Shown piece after piece: positions 1 to 6,600 of a DNA stretch of 12,476 nt. Source of the DNA: Acidobacteriota bacterium (GTDB taxonomy: Bacteria > Acidobacteriota > Vicinamibacteria > Vicinamibacterales > JACQTH01); contig JACQTH010000633.1 of the NCBI GenBank assembly GCA_016210935.1, forward strand, positions 1 through 12,476, written 5' to 3'. Within the stretch, counting starts at the first letter, position 1. Every line of letters starts with the position of its first letter. Both the position numbers and the translations under genes were made by a program. Below the pieces are notes generated by a model. It was not told where the DNA came from, did no database searches, and saw only the letters and a program-made list of their open reading frames with translations.

Positions 1-287
1 AGGCCGACGCCGACCGTCACCGCAAAATGCGAGATGTCGGTAAACCCCTGCTCGCGGTCGTAGTTCGCGCGGTAGCCGCTGACCGAGACTTTCTTGTGCG
101 GCAGCACTTCCCCGGTCGGCACGAACCATAGGCCCGTGTCGCCGAAAAATGTCGTAGTGGCGGGTCTGGTTTCAACCGCCGATGTGCTCTGATTCTGTGT
201 TTGCTGTTGTGACTGCTGGGCAAGGGCCGCGCCGCGCGGCACCAGCAGGCCGATTGCGGCGATGACAACGAAGTTCCTGAACTGCAT
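1..287 (-). CDS. N-terminal part of an outer-membrane beta-barrel type protein (OmpA-family-like), cut by the window edge
   Basis: The minus-strand frame opens at an ATG (285-287) and runs off the left edge, giving 95 complete codons. It starts with a clear signal peptide: MQFRN, a hydrophobic stretch VVIAAIGLLV, and a likely cleavage after ALA (residues 21-23) before a Gln/Ser/Thr-rich linker. The mature part begins around FFGDTGLWFVPTGEVLP and goes on to SVSGYRANYDREQGFTDIS, with alternating hydrophobic and polar residues as in the first strands of an outer-membrane barrel. A Shine-Dalgarno GGAGGG (293-298) lies 5 bases before the ATG, which supports this start. The TGLWFVPTGEVLP segment recalls N-terminal barrels of acidobacterial OmpA-like proteins, but the C-terminal peptidoglycan-binding domain is outside the window, so the family is tentative. 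The signal peptide and export are well supported. Confidence 0.7.
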   Translation of the reverse strand, partial: MQFRNFVVIAAIGLLVPRGAALAQQSQQQTQNQSTSAVETRPATTTFFGDTGLWFVPTGEVLPHKKVSVSGYRANYDREQGFTDISHFAVTVGVG

Positions 288-315
288 CGCGTCCCTCCAC
301 GGAGGCCAGCTCATC

Positions 316-321
316 AGTATA
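316..321 (-). promoter_or_regulatory. Possible -10 element for the outer-membrane protein gene
   Basis: On the minus strand this reads TATACT, 5 of 6 matches to the TATAAT consensus, placed so that transcription would start about 20 bases before the ATG at 287. No convincing -35 hexamer lies 16-18 bases further upstream. The element is supported by sequence and position only. Confidence 0.35.
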
Positions 322-408
322 GGCCGAACGGGGTCAGGTCTAGAAAAATCAGTGTTGGGCTACGCCTAACCGGTCAAGAGCGGTTTTTTCTTGCGGGGAA
401 TAGCGCGA

Positions 409-1251
409 TCACGCGCGCTTCGGGTTTCGCTTTCCGAAGACCCACGCGATGCCGATGCTGAGCAGATACAGGCCGATCATCGGCGCAGCCATCAGAGTCT
501 GCGTCATCGGGTCGGCGGTCGGCGTAATGACGGCCGCCACGATGAAGATGATGAGAATCGCGTATTTCGTCTTGCGCGCGAGCAGTCCGGCCGTGACGAG
601 TCCCATCCTCGCGAGAAACAGAACGATCGTGGGGATCTGGAATATCAACGCCATCCCCAGCATCAGCTTGATGTAGAGGCTGAAGACCGGCTCGATGCGG
701 GGCAGAAAGACAAGGTAATCGGACCCGAAGCTCGCGAGATACTGCCACGCGAATGGGAACAGCATGTAGTGCGAGAACGCTGCGCCGCCGATGAAGCAGA
801 TGGACGTTAGAAAGATGAAGGGCAGCGCGAACTTCTTTTCCTTGGTGTACAGCCCGGGCGCGATGAACAGCCAGACCTGCCACATGATGAACGGCGCGGA
901 TACCAGGATGCCCGTCAGGCCGCCCATCTTCAGGTACAGCACCAGGGCTTCGGTGGGTTCGGCGTACATCATCCGGCTACCGGGCGGCAGCACCCGCGCC
1001 AGCGGCTCCATGATGAAATCGAAAATCTTGTCGATGAAGAAAAACGACAGGCCCATAGCCACCACGATGGCGATGAGCGAATTCACGATCCGTTTCCGGA
1101 GCTCCTCGAGGTGCTCCAGAAACGACATCTTGGCGCCGGTTTCCAGCTCCTCTTCGCCGGCCTCGTCTGGTAGCGAAGACTGAAGATCATCAGGCTTTGC
1201 GGAATCCTGATCCTCGACCTGATCTTTTTTGCGGAATGGGACGAGCGCCAT
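409..1251 (-). CDS. tatC: Sec-independent (twin-arginine) protein translocase subunit TatC
   Basis: TatC is the inner-membrane subunit that recognises twin-arginine signal peptides and forms the core of the Tat translocase, which exports folded proteins. The 280-residue product carries the family hallmark MSFLEHLEELRKRI at residues 42-55, six hydrophobic segments, and the conserved APFIMWQVWLFIAPGLYTKEK loop around residue 125. VAAVITPTADPMTQTLMAAP lies near the C-terminus. The first 41 residues are a hydrophilic, acidic extension (EDQDSAKPDDLQSSLPDEAGEEE). Translation may instead begin at the internal ATG at 1128 (Met42), the usual start of TatC. Neither start has a strong ribosome binding site. 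The gene follows tatA by 26 bases and is surely co-transcribed with it from the promoter near 1657. The extension is noted as a start ambiguity; the TatC identity is certain. Confidence 0.97.
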   Translation of the reverse strand: MALVPFRKKDQVEDQDSAKPDDLQSSLPDEAGEEELETGAKMSFLEHLEELRKRIVNSLIAIVVAMGLSFFFIDKIFDFIMEPLARVLPPGSRMMYAEPTEALVLYLKMGGLTGILVSAPFIMWQVWLFIAPGLYTKEKKFALPFIFLTSICFIGGAAFSHYMLFPFAWQYLASFGSDYLVFLPRIEPVFSLYIKLMLGMALIFQIPTIVLFLARMGLVTAGLLARKTKYAILIIFIVAAVITPTADPMTQTLMAAPMIGLYLLSIGIAWVFGKRNPKRA

Positions 1252-1277
1252 CGGAAAGTTGACGACTGCTAAGTGGT

Positions 1278-1592
1278 CTAAGCGCCTTCCTGCGTGCGGG
1301 TCACCGGCTCCTCCTCGTCGTGTGTGACAGGCGTGACAGGCGAGACGGGCGCGGGGGTCGTGTTCTGGGCGGGAGCGTTCTGGGATGCTTTCATTTTTTC
1401 GACGGCCTCACGCTGCTCCTCGAGACGGACTTCCTCCTCGAGCGTGTTTTTCAGCTCGTTGGACGCGCGCTTGAACTCCGCGAGGCTCTTGCCCAGCGAC
1501 CTGCCGAGATCCGGCAGCTTGCGCGGACCAAAGATGATCAGCGCGATGACGAAAATAATGATCAGCTCGGGCATTCCAATTGAACCGAACAT
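1278..1592 (-). CDS. tatA: Twin-arginine translocase subunit TatA/TatE family
   Basis: TatA-type proteins have one N-terminal membrane helix followed by an amphipathic helix; they oligemerise with TatC to let folded substrates cross the inner membrane. The 104-residue product shows the short N-terminal helix FGSIGMPELIIIFVIALIIF (residues 2-21). The conserved hinge FGPRKLPDLGRSLGKSLAEFK follows (residues 21-41). After that come a charged helix (about 42-68) and a Pro/Thr-rich acidic tail. The phenylalanine-glycine hinge (FGP) and the 104-residue length fit TatA, although the long charged helix is also seen in TatB. No separate tatB is visible, so this subunit may serve both roles. A GGAG (1602-1605) sits 9 bases before the ATG, and the promoter at 1657-1685 lies just upstream. 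It is the first gene of a tatA-tatC operon. Confidence 0.93.
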   Translation of the reverse strand: MFGSIGMPELIIIFVIALIIFGPRKLPDLGRSLGKSLAEFKRASNELKNTLEEEVRLEEQREAVEKMKASQNAPAQNTTPAPVSPVTPVTHDEEEPVTRTQEGA

Positions 1593-1656
1593 GGTGGCTT
1601 ACTCCAGAGAACCGGGTGACGCGCGAGGACGGTCGAGCGTGTAAACGCTTCACCCA

Positions 1657-1685
1657 ATTATAGAAACGTCATGAAGAGATGGCAA
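1657..1685 (-). promoter_or_regulatory. Sigma-70-type promoter of the tatA-tatC operon
   Basis: Read on the minus strand there is TTGCCA (-35, 1680-1685; 5 of 6 consensus matches), a spacer of exactly 17 bases, and a perfect TATAAT (-10, 1657-1662). The predicted start of transcription is near 1650, giving a leader of about 58 bases before tatA. This is the best promoter match noticed in the window. It is inferred from sequence only. Confidence 0.8.
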
Positions 1686-1716
1686 GGTTTCGCTGCCGCC
1701 GTGTCGGTGGAAGTCA

Positions 1717-1745
1717 TTGCCGCGCTTGGGCTTATCTGCTAGCAT
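1717..1745 (+). promoter_or_regulatory. Possible promoter of ctp, placed for a leaderless transcript
   Basis: TTGCCG (-35, 1717-1722) and TAGCAT (-10, 1740-1745) are separated by exactly 17 bases; each matches the consensus at 4 of 6 positions. The ATG of ctp (1752) begins 6 bases after the -10, where transcription would start, and no Shine-Dalgarno precedes it. Together these suggest a leaderless mRNA. The -35 of the divergent tat promoter lies only about 30 bases away. Confidence 0.45.
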
Positions 1746-1751
1746 CGAACC

Positions 1752-3377
1752 ATGCGCAGGTATCGCGTCTTTTCGGCGGCTGTGTTCGCCATTGTCGTCT
1801 CCGCCCTCGTCGGCGGGTTCTTCGGGCGGAGCGCCCTGGCCACGCAGGACCGGGTGGCCGAGCACTACCGCGTGTTCAGCGAGGCGCTCGACGTCATCGA
1901 GCGGGAATATGTCCACGACGTCGACTCGGAGCGGCTCGTCTACAGCGCCATCCGGGGCATGCTGGAAACACTCGATCCGCATTCCAGCTTCATGACCCCG
2001 CGCGATTACGCACAGATGCGCGAGCGCCAGCAGGGTACTTACTACGGCCTGGGCATCACGATCTCGGTCATCGACGGCGACATCACGGTCGTGAAGCTGT
2101 TCGAGGGATCGCCGGCGTACCGCAAGGGCATCCGCCGCGGCGACATCATCGCGCGGATCGAAGGCGAGGATGCGAAGGGGTGGACGAGCGAGCAGGCGGT
2201 CCGGAAGCTGCGCGGCCCGAAGGGGAGCCTGGTGAACATTTCGATCCGCCGCTACGGCTACGATCAGCTGATCGACCTCGCCGTGCCGCGCGACGAGATC
2301 CATATTCCCACCATTTACGCCGCCTTCATGGCGGATCCGACGACCGGCTATGTGCGGCTGCAGGACTTTGCCGAGAACACCGATCGTGATCTCACCAGGA
2401 CGTTGCGCGATCTCAAAGAACAGGGGATGCGGCGCCTGCTCCTCGATCTGCGCAGTAATCCCGGCGGGCCGCTCGATCAGGCCATCAAGGTTGCCAACAA
2501 GTTCCTTCCGAAGGGGGACATGATCGTTTACACACGCGGGCGCGTGTCGAACTCCGATCAGGATTACCACGCGACGGAGGAGGGCGAGTACAAGGATCTG
2601 GCGCTCGTCGTGCTGGTGAATCGCAACAGCGCCAGCGCGTCTGAAATCGTCTCGGGCGCCATCCAGGATCACGATCGCGGCATCATCGTCGGCGAGACGA
2701 CGTTCGGGAAGGCGCTCGTGCAGTCGGTGTACCGCATCAGCCAGAACGCCGGGCTGGCGCTGACGACGGCGCGCTACTACACGCCAAGCGGGCGGCTGAT
2801 TCAGCGCCCGTGGGACGGCACCTTCGACGAGTACCTGACCTACACGCTTCGCGATCAGGACGCGAACCGCCCGCGCAACACGGCGCAGATGCGCTATACG
2901 GACGCCGGACGGAAGGTGTTCGGCGGCGGCGGCATCGAGCCCGACCGGCGCGTCGACGGCCCAATCGACGGTTACAATCCAACGCGCTTCGGGCGGCAGC
3001 TCTGGCAACGCCAGGCGTTCGCATCGTTCGCGCGCCGGTTTTCCGCGCAAGGTGACGAACGGATCAAAGGCGAAGCGAAGGGGCGGCAGCAGCTTGCGCG
3101 CGGATTCGAGGTCGATGAGGCGATGCTCCGCGACTTCAAGGAACAGCTCGAGGTCGACAAAGTGAAGATCGACGAGGAGGCCTTCGCCAAGGATCGCGAT
3201 TTCATCCGCGCGATGCTGAAGTTCGAGATCGATGTCGAGCTGTTCGGCGTCTCGGAGGCATACAAGAATCTGACGATGAAGGATCCGCAGACGAGGCTGG
3301 GCCTGACGATGTTCACGGAAGCGGAAAACCTGACGCAGATGGCGCGGAACCGCGCCAACAAGGCGGCGCGGAGATAG
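1752..3377 (+). CDS. ctpA: Carboxy-terminal processing protease (S41 family, PDZ domain)
   Basis: Ctp proteases are periplasmic serine proteases with a Ser/Lys dyad that trim or degrade envelope proteins from their C-termini. The 541-residue product has an N-terminal signal sequence or membrane anchor (residues 7-30, AAVFAIVVSALVGGFFG). A helical cap region containing LDPHSSFMTPRDY follows (74-86), then a PDZ domain (about 97-180, YGLGITI ... AYRKGIRRGDIIARIEGED). The S41 core holds LLLDLRSNPGG (229-239) and NRNSASASEIVSGA (290-303). By the usual 25-residue spacing, Ser295 is the nucleophile and Lys320 in FGKALVQ the general base, with Gln324 four residues on; all three are present. A C-terminal charged helical region (430-541) is longer than in minimal Ctp proteins. 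The gene is divergent from tatA and is followed by a GGGGA/TCCCC hairpin. The paralogue letter is not certain. Confidence 0.93.
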   Translation: MRRYRVFSAAVFAIVVSALVGGFFGRSALATQDRVAEHYRVFSEALDVIEREYVHDVDSERLVYSAIRGMLETLDPHSSFMTPRDYAQMRERQQGTYYGLGITISVIDGDITVVKLFEGSPAYRKGIRRGDIIARIEGEDAKGWTSEQAVRKLRGPKGSLVNISIRRYGYDQLIDLAVPRDEIHIPTIYAAFMADPTTGYVRLQDFAENTDRDLTRTLRDLKEQGMRRLLLDLRSNPGGPLDQAIKVANKFLPKGDMIVYTRGRVSNSDQDYHATEEGEYKDLALVVLVNRNSASASEIVSGAIQDHDRGIIVGETTFGKALVQSVYRISQNAGLALTTARYYTPSGRLIQRPWDGTFDEYLTYTLRDQDANRPRNTAQMRYTDAGRKVFGGGGIEPDRRVDGPIDGYNPTRFGRQLWQRQAFASFARRFSAQGDERIKGEAKGRQQLARGFEVDEAMLRDFKEQLEVDKVKIDEEAFAKDRDFIRAMLKFEIDVELFGVSEAYKNLTMKDPQTRLGLTMFTEAENLTQMARNRANKAARR

Positions 3378-3381
3378 GTCG

Positions 3382-3396
3382 AGGGGACAGTCCCCT
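3382..3396 (+). repeat. Short perfect palindrome just after ctp (hairpin AGGGGA-CAG-TCCCCT)
   Basis: Six bases (3382-3387) pair perfectly with 3391-3396 around a 3-base CAG loop. It begins 4 bases after the ctp stop codon. No T-run follows, so it is not a standard intrinsic terminator. The 3' arm TCCCC can also pair with TGGGG at 3402-3406. GGGGAC-centred palindromes of this sort are familiar as scattered extragenic repeats in several high-GC bacteria. Only one copy is in this window, so its repeat status is inference. Confidence 0.45.
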
Positions 3397-3439
3397 TGAC
3401 ATGGGGCGCCGACCCAACAGATTGGGGCGGGATTTAGTC

Positions 3440-3469
3440 TTGCCACCATTCGTAGGAGCTTGTTAGACT
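3440..3469 (+). promoter_or_regulatory. Possible smc promoter with extended -10
   Basis: TTGCCA (-35, 3440-3445, 5 of 6 matches) is followed after 18 bases by TAGACT (-10, 3464-3469, 4 of 6), preceded by TGT, which makes an extended -10 (TGn). Transcription would start near 3476, leaving a leader of about 148 bases before the smc ATG at 3624. It is supported by sequence only. Confidence 0.45.
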
Positions 3470-3475
3470 GACGCC

Positions 3476-3613
3476 CGGCAAAGTGGCCACGGGGCCGCGT
3501 CCTCACGACGCGTCGGCTGCTTCCGGGTTTTGACCGGTACCACAGACGTTTGAAAGCGTCCCAGCCGCTTGCACGCCGGGCCTGAGGCCCGGTCCCAAGC
3601 GGCTTTTCTTTTT
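3476..3613 (+). promoter_or_regulatory. Structured leader of smc, possible attenuator
   Basis: This 138-base non-coding leader can form several short hairpins: GCGTC/GACGC (3498-3510), CCGG/CCGG (3523-3537), GACGT/GCGTC (3546-3560) and the compound terminator-like hairpin at 3563-3604. CGGCTG (3514-3519) is exactly complementary to CAGCCG (3562-3567), which is part of the 5' arm of that hairpin, so the two pairings exclude each other. This is the layout of a terminator/antiterminator switch. A 16-codon frame starting at GTG 3483 and ending at TGA 3531-3533 covers the antiterminator arm but has no ribosome binding site. I do not recognise a known riboswitch class. It may instead be the 3' end of a separate small RNA. 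Confidence 0.4.
3563..3613 (+). terminator. Intrinsic terminator-like compound hairpin directly before smc
   Basis: The outer stem is AGCCGCTT (3563-3570) with AAGCGGCT (3597-3604). It encloses a second perfect 7-bp stem, CCGGGCC (3576-3582) with GGCCCGG (3586-3592), around a TGA loop. A T-rich tract, TTTTCTTTTT (3604-3613), follows at once. This fits a rho-independent terminator well, yet it ends 10 bases before the smc ATG on the same strand. It therefore either ends transcripts from upstream (the ctp read-through or a small RNA) or attenuates smc. Confidence 0.6.
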
Positions 3614-3623
3614 GGGGTCATCG

Positions 3624-6600
3624 ATGCGCCTGCAGCGTCTCGAGTTGAACGGCTTCAAGTCATTCTCCGATCGCGCCGAGCTGATGTTCGACACGGGCGT
3701 GACGGCGATCGTCGGCCCGAACGGGTGCGGCAAGAGCAACGTCGCGGATGCGATCGTCTGGGTCATGGGCGAGCAGAGCGCGAAGAGCCTGCGCGGCGAT
3801 CGCATGGAGGATGTGATCTTCAGCGGAAGCGACGCGCGCAAGGCGACCGCCTCGGCGGAAGTCCGGCTCCTCCTGGCGGGCGTCACGAGTCCGCTTCCGC
3901 ATGAGCGCGCCCATGGCAACGGGAACGGGCAACACGGCGTGACCGTGGATCCCTCGAACGGCAATGGGAACGGGCAGATCGATCCGATCATGGCGCGCGA
4001 GGTGGAAGTCACGCGCCGGCTGTATCGATCTGGTGAAAGCGAGTACCTGATCAACGGCGAGATTTGCCGGCTGCGCGATGTTCACGACCTGCTGATGGAT
4101 ACGGGGCTCGGCGCGAAGAACTACGCCATCATCGAGCAGGGCAAGATCGGCCTGATTCTCAGCACGCGCCCGACCGATCGGCGCCAGCTGATCGAAGAAG
4201 CGGCCGGTGTCACGAAGTACAAGGCGCGTCGGCGCGCGGCGGAATTGAAGCTGGAAGCCGCCCAGCAGAACCTCACCCGGATCGACGACATCGTCTTCGA
4301 GGTCGAAAAGCAGCGGAACGCGCTGAAGCGCCAGGCGGCGAAGGCGAGACGGTACAAGCGGCTGCGCGAAGAGCTGCGGCGCTGGGAACGGGTGCTGTTT
4401 GCGCGGCGTTATCGTGCGCTCGCCCACACGATCGAGACGACCCGCCAGCGTCTGACGGCGGCGCACGAACGCGAGGCCGCCGCGGCGGCCGCCGTCGCGG
4501 AATACGAACAGACGCTGGCGCGGCTGCGGATCGCGGTCGCGGAGGCAGAGGCGGAAGCGACCGGCGCGCGGGACGCGGCGCACGCGCGTGAGCTCGAGAT
4601 GGAACGCCGCGCCTCTCAGATCGAGTTCAACACGCAGCAGATCGGGGAGCTCGAGCGTCAGGCCCAGCAGTTTGGCTCGGAAGTCGAGCACCTGACCGCA
4701 CGGCAGGAACCGGTACGGACGGCGCTGGACGACGCCCGCGACTCGGCGCATCACGCGCGCGAGGAGCGCGATGCGGCCGCGCGGTTGTCGGCTTCCGAAA
4801 TCGACGCGCATCGCGCGGCGATTCAACGCCTCGAAGACCTCGAGGCCGATGTCGAGGCGGCGCGAAACGAGGTCTTCTCGGCGATCAATGCCGCGACGGC
4901 GCTGAGACACGCCGTGGAGAACGCGGACGCCGCCAGCGACCGCGTCGCCGAACAACTGGGAAAGCTCGACGCCGAGACGCAGGACCTGGTGCGCGAGGCC
5001 TCGGCCGCAGAGGCCGTGCGATCCGAAGCCGCCGGCCGTCTGGCGGCCGCTCGAGAGGTCCTCGCCGCGCTTCACTCTGCCCGGGTGGACCGGGAGACCG
5101 AGCTCGCCACCACCCGCATCGAGCACGAGTGGCGCGCGCGCGAGGTGAGGTCGCGCGAGCACGAGCTGGCGACCCTCCAGGCCCGTCTGGCGTCGCTCGA
5201 GGAGCTGGCCGCGGCTCGGGCCGGCTACGGCGACGCCGCGCGCCTCGTGCTGGCTGAGTCCAATGGCGCCGTGCGCCACCGTGGATCGGTCGCGGACTAT
5301 CTGTCGGTCCCTGAACAGTACGAACGGGCGGTCGAAGCCTGCCTCGGTGACCTGCTGCAGCATGTCGTCATCGACTCGCACCAGAACGCGGCTGCGGGGC
5401 TCGAGTTCGTCCGGCATCGGAACGCGGGCCGGTGCGGGTTCCTGGTCGCCGCGGGATCCAGTGGCGGGGACGTCAGCGCGCGGGTGGCGACGGCCATTCC
5501 TGAAGGGCTGTTGCCGTTGTCTTCGGTCATCCAGGTGAATGGGCCGGCGGCTCCGGCGATTCGCGCCGCTGTCGGCGAAGGCTGGATCGCGGAAACGTGG
5601 GATCGGGCGCGGAGGGCCGCCGAACATCTTGATGCGCCCGTGGCGACCATTGCCGGCGAGGTCTTCCGTGGCCCGCACCTGGTCTCGGGCGGCGAGCGGA
5701 CGGAAGGACTCGGGATCCTGACGACCAGGCGCGAGATCAAGGAGCTTCACAGCCGTATCGGCGTTGAACGTGATGCGCTGGAGCGCTTGTCCGCCGAGAT
5801 GCAGGCGCTGCACGCCCGGATAGGGGAGCTCGTGACGGCCATCGGATCGATGCAGGCCGACGCCCACGCGCGCGAGAAAGAGATTCTGAGCTGCGAGCTG
5901 CAGCTCGCCAATGTCGTCGAGGATGTCGAACGCCTGGCCCGCAAGCGGGAGCTGCTCGAGACGGAACGTCGATCGGCTGAAGAAGAGCGAAGCGCGCTCG
6001 AGGGCCGGCGGGCCGAGGCCCGGGAGGCGATCACCCGCCTGCAGGCCGATCAGCGCGCAGCAGACGAGCGTCTGGGCCTCACGCAGCGGCGTCTGTTCGA
6101 GGGCCGCGAGACGGTCGAGAGGCTGGGCCAGCGCGCCGCCGAGGCACGCGCGACCTACGCCGCGCTCGTCGAGCGTGCGGCGGCCCAGGAGGCCGAGGTC
6201 GGGCGTGTCGAGGAAGCACTCCGCGATCTGGAGTGTCGGCTCGTGGATGCGACGGCGGAGCGGCGCCAGGCCCTGGCCCGTCGCGATGAGTTGAAAGCCG
6301 CCATCACCGAGCTGGATCGCCTGCTGATCGAGGATCAAGAGACGCTGCAGTCGTTGCGCGCTCGCGTGCGCGAGGCGGACGAGCAGCTCACGGCGATGCG
6401 CCAGGAGGCGGATGCCGGCGAAGCGGCGATCAAGCACTCGCGTCAGCAACTGGATGAGTGCCGTGCCGCGGTCACGAATCTGGAGATTGCGCGGGCCACC
6501 GCTGAAGGCGATCTGGCGCACCTGGCGGAATCGTGCATGGAAGCCGTCCAGAACACGCTCGACGAGGTGGCGGCCGAGGTCGAAGCGCTCGAAGCCGCGG

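Noticed and set aside
368..389. Plus-strand hairpin AACCG/CGGTT followed by TTTT, resembling a terminator
   Set aside because: Both flanking genes are on the minus strand, the stem is only 5 bp, and on the minus strand no T-run follows it.
403..416. GCGCG-GATCA-like palindrome over the tatC stop as a terminator
   Set aside because: The stem is only about 5 bp and no T-run follows in the tatC direction.
3396..3401. Consensus TTGACA after ctp as a -35 element
   Set aside because: No acceptable -10 lies 16-18 bases downstream, and the hexamer sits between the arms of the CCCC/GGGG alternative hairpin.
1650..3506. 618-codon minus-strand frame opposite ctp
   Set aside because: It overlaps the whole of a clear S41 protease and shows no domain; it is a composition shadow, as are the antisense frames at 7358-8317 and 8339-9523.
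3476..3613. smc leader as SRP RNA, tmRNA or a known riboswitch
   Set aside because: None of the conserved cores I know for these RNAs (such as the SRP GGAAG tetraloop region or the TPP and cyclic-di-GMP motifs) is present.
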